DNA of 5,963 bases from Pseudomonadota bacterium (GTDB lineage Bacteria; Pseudomonadota; Gammaproteobacteria; Burkholderiales; Gallionellaceae). Positions 1-5,963 of the stretch are shown piece after piece. Both the position numbers and the translations under genes were made by a program. The DNA is taken from NCBI GenBank assembly GCA_021781695.1, contig JAJXWG010000111.1, forward strand, positions 1 through 5,963, given 5' to 3'. The notes beneath the pieces are model-generated. The model worked only from the letters and a program-made list of their open reading frames with translations. It did no database searches and was not told where the DNA came from. Position 1 is the first letter of the stretch, and each line of letters begins with the position of its first letter.

Positions 1-1275
1 CTCCAGCATCAATGACGCCTTGTCCAGCGTCTCCTGATATTCTTCGCCGCATTGCGAGTCGGCAACCAGCCCGCCACCCGCCCAGCAGGATATTTCACCG
101 TTCCCATAAACCAGCGTGCGTATCGCGATATTGCTGTCCATGTTGCCGTCGAAGCCAACATAGCCTATCGTCCCGCAATATATGCCGCGCGGATCGGGCT
201 CAAGCTCCTTGATGATCTGCATCGCGCGCAGCTTGGGCGCACCGGTGATCGATCCGCCCGGGAAGCAGCCCTGCAGCATATCCAGCGCATCAACTCCGCA
301 AGCCAGCTCGCCTTGCACGGTGCTCACCAGATGATGGACGTTGGAATAGCTCTCCACCTTGAACAGCTCGGGCACTCGCACGGAACCCGGTTTGCAGTTT
401 TTTCCCAGGTCGTTGCGCAGCAGATCCACGATCATCAGGTTCTCGGCCCTGTCCTTGGGGTGACCGCGCAATTCTTCCGCCAGTTGCGCATCGCGCAACG
501 GATCGCCGTGTCTGGCCCTGGTGCCCTTGATGGGCTTGGTCTCGACCCGCCTTCCGAATACGCGGATGAAGCGCTCTGGAGAAGCGCACAGCACCTGAAC
601 TTTAGGAAAATTGAGGTATGCCGAATAAGGCGCGGGACTCGACTGTCTCAACTTCAGGTAAGCACCGAATGCATCGCCTTCGGCAGCTGCCGAGAAACGC
701 TGCGCAAGATTGACCTGATAGCAGTCTCCGGAATGCAGATAATCCTGCACTCTTGAAAAGGCTGCGGCATAACTTTCCCTGGTGAAATTGCAGCGTATCT
801 CTCCCTTTACCCTGAACGTGCAGACTTGCAGCATGGGTATTGTCTTGAAGCGCAGCAGGAGCTGTTCGAGCAGCGCCGATGTTTCCGCATACCTCAGATG
901 AGAAACCAACCTCGCGGTTTTTTTCTCATGGTCCAGCACCAGCGCCCAGTCGTAAATGCCGACGTATATATCCGAGTCAATATCAGAAACAGCCTGCTCC
1001 ATGGTGCAGGCAAGCTCATAGCTCAAGCAGCCCAAAGCGCCGCCTGCGAATGGCACATCTGCAACAGGCAATACCGGCTCGCCAAGCTCACTGCGCAGCA
1101 ATGCAAATACATCCCTGCCTGATTTTTCTATCGCGCGATGAGGGGCTGCTGTCAGAATATCGAAACGCCCCATTCCGCCGCTGTCCAGCCAGGCAGCCCA
1201 AGGCAAATCGACGATCGCAGAAAAATAATGCGCTGCATCCGCTTTAAAAGGGAATTCCTTGCAATAGAAGGTCAT
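1..1275 (-). CDS. pabB: Aminodeoxychorismate synthase component I (PabB), 3' end cut by window edge
   Basis: Cytoplasmic enzyme of folate synthesis. With the PabA glutaminase it converts chorismate plus ammonia into 4-amino-4-deoxychorismate, the precursor of p-aminobenzoate. Reading the minus strand from ATG at 1275 gives 425 residues with no stop before the left edge. E. coli PabB has about 453 residues, so only some 20-40 C-terminal residues should be missing. The N-terminal part has WLDSG (residues 29-33) and GGALGCLSYEL (78-88). The chorismate-binding domain starts near GDCYQVNLAQRF (183-194). It then shows PIKGTRAR with Lys250, NLMIVDLLRNDLGK (279-292), PGGSITGAPK (339-348), GTIGYVGFDG (368-377) and GGGLVADS (about 400-407). 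In this superfamily the lysine of PIKGT marks PabB; anthranilate synthase TrpE normally has alanine there. The start is supported by a weak GAG 9 bases upstream and by an in-frame stop at 1311-1309. It lies 36 bases after the HDOD/GAF gene and is probably cotranscribed with it. Confidence 0.93.
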   Translation of the reverse strand, partial: MTFYCKEFPFKADAAHYFSAIVDLPWAAWLDSGGMGRFDILTAAPHRAIEKSGRDVFALLRSELGEPVLPVADVPFAGGALGCLSYELACTMEQAVSDIDSDIYVGIYDWALVLDHEKKTARLVSHLRYAETSALLEQLLLRFKTIPMLQVCTFRVKGEIRCNFTRESYAAAFSRVQDYLHSGDCYQVNLAQRFSAAAEGDAFGAYLKLRQSSPAPYSAYLNFPKVQVLCASPERFIRVFGRRVETKPIKGTRARHGDPLRDAQLAEELRGHPKDRAENLMIVDLLRNDLGKNCKPGSVRVPELFKVESYSNVHHLVSTVQGELACGVDALDMLQGCFPGGSITGAPKLRAMQIIKELEPDPRGIYCGTIGYVGFDGNMDSNIAIRTLVYGNGEISCWAGGGLVADSQCGEEYQETLDKASLMLE

Positions 1276-1311
1276 GGCCAGGCGCTCATTTTTCCACGCA
1301 TGAATCTTTCA

Positions 1312-3492
1312 TCAGACTTTCTGCTTGATCGCAAGAACTGCCTGATTGCGCAAGGTGCGCAGCAGCGACAACTGCTGTTGCGACACGTTGAGGCTATTGG
1401 CGGCCTGCATGTCTGCATAGAACATCCCGACCGCCTTGTCTTTCAGCATGATGGGCAGCAATATGAAACAGGGCGCGTTGACATGTTCCCTGTACCAGCC
1501 GGGAATCTTGCCGGCGATATTGGGTGCATCGATATTCTCGATCGCAATGTCCAGGCCTTTTTCAAACGAGAGATGAAATACGTCAGCCACAAAAGGCAAT
1601 GAAAAACGAAAACGCGCCAACAATGTTTCAACACCGCTGCCAAAACCGAACTTGGCAACCATCGCATTCTGTTTGTTGTCCCTTATCAGAAACAGGATGC
1701 GGTTGAAACCGATGCCGCGATACATCGTCTCCATCACCATCTGCAGCACATCGTTGAGATTGAAATCGCCCACCAGCGATGCCGTGACATCCTGTATGCC
1801 CGAGCTCAGTATGGTTTCCGCATCGCGGGCAGCATCGGCAGAGACCGCTCTATCTAGAGAAGTCTGTTCGATTTGTGCGATGCTGTCGGGCGAATTTTCC
1901 TTGTCCGGCTGTCTGGCTGTCTGCTTCCCGCTCCATTCGCGCACCCTGGACAATAGCGGACTGCTGGCCACATTGAGGCCCAGCAGCCCGGCACGGCGAC
2001 GAATTTCGGCGACACCCACTTCGACCGCAGCAGACAAGTCTCGCTCGGTAATGCGGGTTGCGCGTTCATAGCGTTTGACCAGATCGCCAAGCATCTTCTT
2101 TTGCACATCGCCAGTTGAAGCGACCTCGCACAACTCGTGCGCCAGGTTGATCGTCACCGTTATATGATCCATCTCGCTCTGCGGGACTGCCACCTTCCCC
2201 GCCTCCAGCCTGCGCATACCGGCAATCAGGCGTGGCGGAAAATTCCAGTTGCGCCCCACGGCCAGGCCGAGCTCGGAATAGGCGATGCCTAAAACCTTGG
2301 CGGAGGCCCTGTCTTCCTTCTCGCCCTGCTCGACCAGTTTCGCAATCTCCCGGCTCTCATCGAAGAAGTAATAGGTGGCCAGCATCTTGCCCAGATTGTG
2401 GAACATCGAACAGACCATGACTTCTTCCGCATCTCGGATACTCTTTCCTGACGACAGTTCCACAGCAATGATGCCCGTCATGATCGCCTGCGCCATCTCA
2501 TCCTTGAGCTGCACCGCCTGGGATTTGTTCTGCAGGAATTCCATCAGGATCAGCGACACCGCGATATTTCTCACGGTGTCGAAACCCAGGATCACGACTG
2601 CCTTGGAGATAGTGTTGATGGTGCCGCCAAACTGCCCGTAGGAAGCGGTATTCACAAGCTTCAAGAGCTTGCTGGTGAGAGCGAAGTCCTGCAATATGGT
2701 TCTGGCCAGCTTGTTGCTTCCATCGGAATCCGACGAGACGATCTTGTTGATTTCGGAAATGATGTTGGACAGCGCCGGGAAATCGCTCTTTTTCTGCATG
2801 CGGTAAAGCAGGGATTCCAGCGTATTGTCCGGCTCGCCTGCCCCTTTGAGATAATCCTGCAGGGCTTTTTTCATTGCGCCGGCGCTCGGATAGCGATCAT
2901 CCGGGTTCGCTGACAGCGACTTCAGGATGATCGCACCCAGCCTTTCGTCCATGTGTTCGGAAGGCAAGACAATTTTTCCGCTCTCACCTTCTGCTGATTT
3001 TCCGGTCAGCATTTCATACAGCATGCAGCCTGCGGAATAAATGTCCGTCGCCTGGCCTTTCGCATCCCGGCTTTGCTGCCCGCTTTTGTTCGCCTCCGAA
3101 TCCATCAGCATCGGAATCCCGCTATGGGCTATGATCACGTTGGCCGGACTGACATTCAGATGCGCGAAGTCTTTCTCATGCAAATAGGCCAGTCCGTCCA
3201 GCACGCCGCAGGCAATTTCCGCGGCGCGCTCAAAAGGTAATATTTTTTTCTCGCGCAGCAACTGTTCGAGCGTTGTCCCTTCGACATGCGAATAAACCCT
3301 GTAGGGAGACCCCTGGTGACTGCCCGAATCATAAAGCTCGATGAGATTGGGATGATGCAGCCCCTGCGCTAAGGTTCCGTCCAGCATCCTGATGGCAACC
3401 TTGCGGTCGGATTCGGGATCATAAGCCAACCAGGCCTCCCCCTGACCATGCTCGCTCAGGATTTCATAACGACCAATTTTCTGTCCGTGCAT
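1312..3492 (-). CDS. Pseudokinase-HDOD-GAF signalling protein
   Basis: A 726-residue soluble cytoplasmic protein with no signal peptide or membrane segment. Residues 8-215 resemble a bacterial Ser/Thr kinase: IGRYEIL at the start, VAIRML (32-37), HPNLIELYDSG (47-57), HLNVSPANV (111-119), MDSEA (130-134), TDIYSAGCMLYEMLTGK (149-165) and NPDDRYPSA (196-204). Key catalytic residues are changed: the VAIK lysine is Arg35, HRD is HLN, the loop lysine is Ser115 and DFG is DSE. Residues about 233-435 form an HDOD domain (FPALSNIISEINKIV, then the ILGFDTVRNIAVS segment 301-313); its HD-like site reads HNLGK (365-369), so no hydrolase activity is expected. A polar linker (about 515-557) leads to a GAF domain (about 560-722), which in this family binds small molecules or mediates dimerisation. 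The role is probably regulatory, with the kinase-like part as a binding scaffold; partner and signal are unknown. ATG 3492 fits the usual kinase N-terminus, but no clear Shine-Dalgarno precedes it. It is divergent from the c-di-GMP module and upstream of pabB. Confidence 0.88.
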   Translation of the reverse strand: MHGQKIGRYEILSEHGQGEAWLAYDPESDRKVAIRMLDGTLAQGLHHPNLIELYDSGSHQGSPYRVYSHVEGTTLEQLLREKKILPFERAAEIACGVLDGLAYLHEKDFAHLNVSPANVIIAHSGIPMLMDSEANKSGQQSRDAKGQATDIYSAGCMLYEMLTGKSAEGESGKIVLPSEHMDERLGAIILKSLSANPDDRYPSAGAMKKALQDYLKGAGEPDNTLESLLYRMQKKSDFPALSNIISEINKIVSSDSDGSNKLARTILQDFALTSKLLKLVNTASYGQFGGTINTISKAVVILGFDTVRNIAVSLILMEFLQNKSQAVQLKDEMAQAIMTGIIAVELSSGKSIRDAEEVMVCSMFHNLGKMLATYYFFDESREIAKLVEQGEKEDRASAKVLGIAYSELGLAVGRNWNFPPRLIAGMRRLEAGKVAVPQSEMDHITVTINLAHELCEVASTGDVQKKMLGDLVKRYERATRITERDLSAAVEVGVAEIRRRAGLLGLNVASSPLLSRVREWSGKQTARQPDKENSPDSIAQIEQTSLDRAVSADAARDAETILSSGIQDVTASLVGDFNLNDVLQMVMETMYRGIGFNRILFLIRDNKQNAMVAKFGFGSGVETLLARFRFSLPFVADVFHLSFEKGLDIAIENIDAPNIAGKIPGWYREHVNAPCFILLPIMLKDKAVGMFYADMQAANSLNVSQQQLSLLRTLRNQAVLAIKQKV

Positions 3493-3516
3493 GATTGAAT
3501 TAGATGTAAGAAAAAT

Positions 3517-3546
3517 TTGACTGAACGGAACGGAGCGCTTTATTCT
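3517..3546 (+). promoter_or_regulatory. Possible upstream sigma70-like promoter (weak)
   Basis: TTGACT at 3517-3522 matches the -35 consensus in five of six bases. TATTCT at 3541-3546 matches the -10 in four of six, with an 18-base spacer. Transcription from here would give a leader of roughly 100 bases before the binding-protein gene, containing both small inverted repeats. This rests on consensus matching only and could be chance. Confidence 0.25.
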
Positions 3547-3561
3547 ACACCAGCTGCAAGT

Positions 3562-3579
3562 CCGAAAGCAGGCCTTCGG
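3562..3579. repeat. Imperfect inverted repeat CCGAA-N8-TTCGG
   Basis: CCGAA (3562-3566) and TTCGG (3575-3579) are perfect complements around an 8-base centre. One more pair (G3568-C3573) can form inside after a single A/C mismatch. It lies in the middle of the divergent gap. It could be an operator half-site pair or a small leader hairpin. It is not a convincing terminator, because the T-run at about 3591-3596 is too far from the stem. Confidence 0.3.
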
Positions 3580-3594
3580 CGTTCATGATATTTT

Positions 3595-3621
3595 TTGCTG
3601 TCAGCATTAACTTGATATACT
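3595..3621 (+). promoter_or_regulatory. Candidate extended -10 promoter for the binding-protein/GGDEF-EAL pair
   Basis: TATACT at 3616-3621 is a five-of-six match to the -10 consensus. It is directly preceded by TGA (3613-3615), giving the TGn extended -10 element that can work with a poor -35. TTGCTG at 3595-3600 is the nearest -35-like hexamer, with a short 15-base spacer. Transcription would begin near 3627-3629 and give a leader of about 25 bases that carries the GGAAAG ribosome binding site. Confidence 0.5.
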
Positions 3622-3637
3622 CGATGGCAATCATCGA
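3621..3637. repeat. Perfect 6-bp inverted repeat TCGATG-N5-CATCGA at the predicted transcription start
   Basis: TCGATG (3621-3626) and CATCGA (3632-3637) are exact reverse complements around GCAAT. The repeat starts on the last base of the -10 candidate and ends three bases before the GGAAAG ribosome binding site. That position suits a repressor operator. As RNA, only part of the left arm would be transcribed from the predicted start, so an operator is likelier than an RNA hairpin unless transcription begins further upstream. Confidence 0.4.
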
Positions 3638-3640
3638 AAT

Positions 3641-3655
3641 GGAAAGAATAACTTG
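3641..3655 (+). promoter_or_regulatory. Ribosome binding site that decides a TTG start
   Basis: GGAAAG at 3641-3646 lies six bases before TTG at 3653. An ATG at 3639-3641 is in another frame and meets a stop five codons later. No in-frame ATG lies upstream, and reading from TTG gives an intact signal peptide beginning MKRLVAILL. TTG is therefore the best-supported start. Confidence 0.7.
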
Positions 3656-4492
3656 AAAAGACTGGTCGCTATCCTGTTATTTTCGATCACCGTCTTCACC
3701 CCGCTTTATGCGGCAGAGCCAGTCAAATCGCAGGGCACCTATACCTTTGCGATCGGGCCGCAACAGTCGGTCAGCGAACTTGCCAAACACTGGATTCCGA
3801 TTCTGCAATATCTCAGCGAGAAAACCGGCTATTCCCTGCATTTCGCCACTGCCAAGGATATACCCACTTTTCAGCGGCAAATGATGGACGGCGTCTTCGA
3901 TTTCGCCTTCATCAATCCCTACCACTATCTGATCTTCCACGAAAAAGCCGGCTACAAGGCATTTGCCCACGAAAAAGATGGCAGCCTGACGGGGATCATC
4001 ATGGTGCGCAAGGACAGCCCCATCCACAACATGCATGATCTCGACAATCAGACCATCGCCTTTCCCGCACCCACGGCCATCGCCGCGACCATGCTGCCTC
4101 TGGCCTATTTCGATGAGCAGAACATCCATGTCACGCCGAAATATGTCGTCTCGATGGACTCTGTCAGTCTTTCAGTTGCGAAAGGATTCTTCCCCGCTGG
4201 CGGCGGCGAAATCCATATATTCAAATTTCTGGATCCGCAGATACAGGATCAGCTCCGCATACTCTGGACTTCCGAGACATTGCCGCCGTTCCCATTCGTT
4301 GTCCATCCGCGCGTACCCGATGAGGTTGTCGCAAGATTGCAGAAGGCCATGCAGGAAATGGACCAGGATACCCGCGGTGCAGAGCTGCTGAAGGCGATCC
4401 ATTTCAAGGGCATAGTCCCTTCGAATGACAGCGCCTATGACAGCATGCACCAGCCCAGACCCAAGATTGCATCACCTGCAAACAAGCGCTAG
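3653..4492 (+). CDS. PhnD-like periplasmic substrate-binding protein, probable sensor partner of the downstream GGDEF-EAL receptor
   Basis: A 279-residue secreted protein of the phosphate/phosphite/phosphonate (PhnD) binding-protein group. Residues 1-20 are a signal peptide: KR, a hydrophobic core, then cleavage likely after PLYA and before AEP. There is no lipobox cysteine, so the mature protein should be free in the periplasm. The mature part has the type-2 periplasmic binding fold pattern: YTFAIGPQQS (30-39), a first-lobe segment DFAFINPYHYL (83-93), MHDLDNQTIAFPAPTA (127-142) where the family has its DLKGKTVAFxxP segment, the SVAKGFFPAGGGE stretch (174-186), and LPPFPFVVHPRVPDE (210-224) near the C-terminus. 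The usual STSG-type phosphonate-contact motif is not present after FPAP, so the ligand may not be a phosphonate. No ABC permease or ATPase gene is adjacent. The next gene begins 8 bases on, which points to signalling rather than uptake. The start is TTG with a good ribosome binding site. Confidence 0.85.
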   Translation: MKRLVAILLFSITVFTPLYAAEPVKSQGTYTFAIGPQQSVSELAKHWIPILQYLSEKTGYSLHFATAKDIPTFQRQMMDGVFDFAFINPYHYLIFHEKAGYKAFAHEKDGSLTGIIMVRKDSPIHNMHDLDNQTIAFPAPTAIAATMLPLAYFDEQNIHVTPKYVVSMDSVSLSVAKGFFPAGGGEIHIFKFLDPQIQDQLRILWTSETLPPFPFVVHPRVPDEVVARLQKAMQEMDQDTRGAELLKAIHFKGIVPSNDSAYDSMHQPRPKIASPANKR

Positions 4493-4498
4493 GGAAAG
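4491..4498 (+). promoter_or_regulatory. Ribosome binding site of the GGDEF-EAL gene
   Basis: AGGGAAAG overlaps the last two bases of the TAG stop of the binding-protein gene and ends two bases before ATG at 4501. The purine-rich core is close to the start but usable. This tight packing supports one transcript and coupled translation of the two proteins. Confidence 0.55.
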
Positions 4499-4500
4499 CC

Positions 4501-5963
4501 ATGTCATTTCGTCTTAAGATCATATTGGGAATCGCGCTGATTCAGGCTGCTCTGCTTTCGTTGATGATCTGGAACGGATTGCGCACGCTCGAATTCACCA
4601 ACGAACAGGAACTCCTGAAGCGCAGCGCAACCACCTTGAACCTGTTTTCCGGCAGCGCGCAGGGCCCCTTGCTGGAAATGGATCTCAGCGCACTGGATAG
4701 CCTCATCAATCATATCCTAAGCAATCCCGGCATCGTTTATGCGAGGGTGCTGGACAAGCAGGGCAAGACACTTGCCGAAGGAGGCAGCCATGAAGCCCTT
4801 GCGCGCCAATTTGTCGAGGATCACCGGTTGGCCGACGTCAGAAACGGCGTTTTCAATACCTCGGCAAACATCGTCATTTCGAATGAAGTATACGGGCAAG
4901 TCGAGCTTGGAATCTCGACGTACTCTCTGCGCGCCGCCATCAGGAATACGCGCAACTCATCCCTGGCCATTGCTGCGCTGGTGCTGGGTTTTGTGGCTCT
5001 CTTCTCCGCCTTTCTGGTCTTCTATCTCACACGCAGCCTGGGCGCGCTGAAAACAGCATCGCAACGCATCGCCTCAGGCGATTTCGGCTATCAGATCGAA
5101 ATAAAGGGCAATGACGAGCTTGCACAGACTGCCGCATCGTTCAACGAAATGTCTTCCCGCATCCGCATCTCCTATGATGAGCGCAAGAATGCGGAAGACG
5201 AAGTCAGGAAACTCAACGAGGTGCTGGAGGAGCGCGTGCTCCAGCGCACCCGGCAGTTGAGCAGCCTCAACAAGGAACTCGAACACCAGACCTTTCACGA
5301 TGCGCTGACCAATATCCCCAACCGCCTGCTGTTTCAGGACAGGCTGAATCAGGCAACCCTGCTGCTGCAGCGCGAAAAGAAACCCTTCGCGGTGTTTCAG
5401 GTCGATCTGGATCGCTTCAAGGCAATCAACGATACGCTGGGTCACGATGTCGGCGACATGGTGCTGCAGGAAGTGGCCCGCCGCATACAAGGCGTCCTGC
5501 GCGAGACCGACACGGCAGCGCGCATGGGGGGAGACGAGTTTGCGCTGCTGCTGCCTGGCATCGGCGATATGAATGCAGCCGCCATCGTTGCGCAAAAGAT
5601 TGTCGATGCGGCAGCCAGCCCTATCGTCATCAGGGGGCATACGCTGGACGTGGGCGCCAGCATCGGCATCGCAATCGCTCCCCAGCACGGCGAGGGTGGC
5701 GACGAGCTGATGCGGCGCGCCGATGCCGCGATGTATGAAGCCAAACAGACGCGGGGCGGCTACAGCTTCTTCCGCAGCGATCTTGAAACGCTGGTGCAGG
5801 AACGCAATCTCCAGCTCACAGAACTGCGCCGGGCCATCGCGAATGACGAAATGGTCATCCATTACCAGCCAAAAATAGATTTCGTCACGCATGCCGTCAG
5901 CGGCGCCGAAGCGCTGGTGCGATGGCAGCATCCGACGCGCGGCCTGATCCTTCCAGACGATTT
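4501..5963 (+). CDS. Membrane receptor with periplasmic domain, HAMP, GGDEF and EAL domains, 3' end cut by window edge
   Basis: A c-di-GMP turnover enzyme in the inner membrane; 487 residues are visible and the reading frame is open at the right edge. TM1 is at about 5-23 and a periplasmic sensor region of about 125 residues follows (28-153), whose pattern resembles CHASE8/Cache-like sensors of YfiN-type cyclases (inference). TM2 spans about 154-176, then HAMP (about 177-228) and a charged coiled coil (about 225-262). The GGDEF domain (263-425) has FHDALTNIPNR (265-275), VDLDRFKAINDTLGHD (301-316), an intact GGDEF active site (343-347) and an intact RxxD inhibitory site (R334, D337) five residues before it. 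The EAL domain begins near 440 with HYQPK (454-458) and an intact EAL motif (470-472); the rest of its catalytic residues lie outside the window. Both synthesis and breakdown are therefore possible so far. ATG 4501 follows the upstream stop by 8 bases. The full protein probably has about 700 residues. Confidence 0.92.
   Translation, partial: MSFRLKIILGIALIQAALLSLMIWNGLRTLEFTNEQELLKRSATTLNLFSGSAQGPLLEMDLSALDSLINHILSNPGIVYARVLDKQGKTLAEGGSHEALARQFVEDHRLADVRNGVFNTSANIVISNEVYGQVELGISTYSLRAAIRNTRNSSLAIAALVLGFVALFSAFLVFYLTRSLGALKTASQRIASGDFGYQIEIKGNDELAQTAASFNEMSSRIRISYDERKNAEDEVRKLNEVLEERVLQRTRQLSSLNKELEHQTFHDALTNIPNRLLFQDRLNQATLLLQREKKPFAVFQVDLDRFKAINDTLGHDVGDMVLQEVARRIQGVLRETDTAARMGGDEFALLLPGIGDMNAAAIVAQKIVDAAASPIVIRGHTLDVGASIGIAIAPQHGEGGDELMRRADAAMYEAKQTRGGYSFFRSDLETLVQERNLQLTELRRAIANDEMVIHYQPKIDFVTHAVSGAEALVRWQHPTRGLILPDD

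Larger units (their letters stand above)
3493..3652. promoter_or_regulatory. Divergent intergenic regulatory region
   Basis: This 160-base gap separates two divergently read genes, so promoters for both directions should lie here. On the plus strand the strongest candidate is the extended -10 at 3613-3621, with a weaker one at 3517-3546. For the minus-strand gene the best -10 I can find is TAGAAT (plus-strand 3547 down to 3542), but no good -35 sits 16-18 bases upstream of it, so that promoter stays uncertain. An imperfect hairpin (3562-3579) and a perfect 6-bp inverted repeat (3621-3637) could be regulator binding sites. No open reading frame with coding character is seen here. Confidence 0.6.

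Noticed and set aside
526..528. TrpE (anthranilate synthase) as an alternative identity for the left-edge gene
   Set aside because: The motif is PIKGT with lysine, and the GGSITGAPK form is the PabB type. TrpE normally has PIAGT.
52..756. 234-residue plus-strand open frame
   Set aside because: It lies entirely antisense to pabB, which has clear family motifs throughout. The translated product shows no recognisable domain and is a mirror of pabB codon use.
1272..1301. Nine-residue minus-strand leader-like frame whose TGA overlaps the pabB ATG
   Set aside because: The ATGA overlap is suggestive of translational coupling, but the frame is very short, has no clear ribosome binding site and no attenuation-type structure was seen.
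1138..1602. 154-residue plus-strand open frame across the pabB start and the GAF-coding end
   Set aside because: It is antisense to two well-supported genes and their junction, has no recognisable domain, and its start codon falls inside pabB with no convincing ribosome binding site.
3562..3600. Possible rho-independent terminator in the divergent gap
   Set aside because: The stem is only five perfect pairs and the T-run begins 11 or more bases after it. A terminator between divergent genes would also have nothing obvious to terminate.
3653..4492. Component of a phosphonate uptake ABC transporter
   Set aside because: The fold is right but there is no ATPase or permease next to it and the tightly linked partner is a c-di-GMP receptor. 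Uptake cannot be fully excluded because distant genes are not visible.
5074..5931. 285-residue minus-strand open frame
   Set aside because: It is antisense to the HAMP/GGDEF/EAL region, which carries intact motifs on the plus strand. Long mirror frames are common in such codon use, and the product shows no recognisable family.

Overview
The window holds four protein-coding genes in two divergent pairs, separated by a 160-base regulatory gap at about 3493-3652. GC content looks moderate (somewhat above 50%). The domain families are pabB, a kinase-like/HDOD/GAF protein and a GGDEF-EAL receptor. Together with signal-peptide style and codon use, these suggest a Gram-negative proteobacterium, most likely a betaproteobacterium of the Nitrosomonadales/Gallionellaceae type. 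That taxonomic call is an inference from style, not from a marker gene.

Left half, minus strand. A 726-residue signalling protein (3492-1312) has a degenerate Ser/Thr kinase-like domain, then an HDOD domain, then a GAF domain. It is followed after a 36-base gap by pabB, aminodeoxychorismate synthase component I of folate synthesis. pabB starts at 1275 and runs off the left edge after 425 residues. No terminator is visible between the two, so they may share a transcript. The kinase-like domain has lost the catalytic residues and is also too short, so it looks like a pseudokinase.

Right half, plus strand. A secreted PhnD-like periplasmic binding protein (3653-4492, TTG start) is followed 8 bases later by a two-TM receptor with a periplasmic domain, HAMP, GGDEF and EAL domains (4501 to beyond the right edge). 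No ABC permease or ATPase lies between or before them. The pair looks like a ligand-sensing c-di-GMP module: the binding protein would sense a small molecule in the periplasm and the receptor would change c-di-GMP synthesis or breakdown. It resembles NspS/MbaA of Vibrio in layout, but with a PhnD-type rather than a PotD-type sensor protein.

The central gap holds an extended -10 promoter candidate (TGATATACT) for the plus-strand pair, a perfect 6-bp inverted repeat just after it, a second weaker sigma70-like candidate, and a small imperfect hairpin. There are no tRNA or rRNA genes, CRISPR arrays, insertion sequences or long repeats that I can see. Apart from that gap, the window is almost entirely coding.
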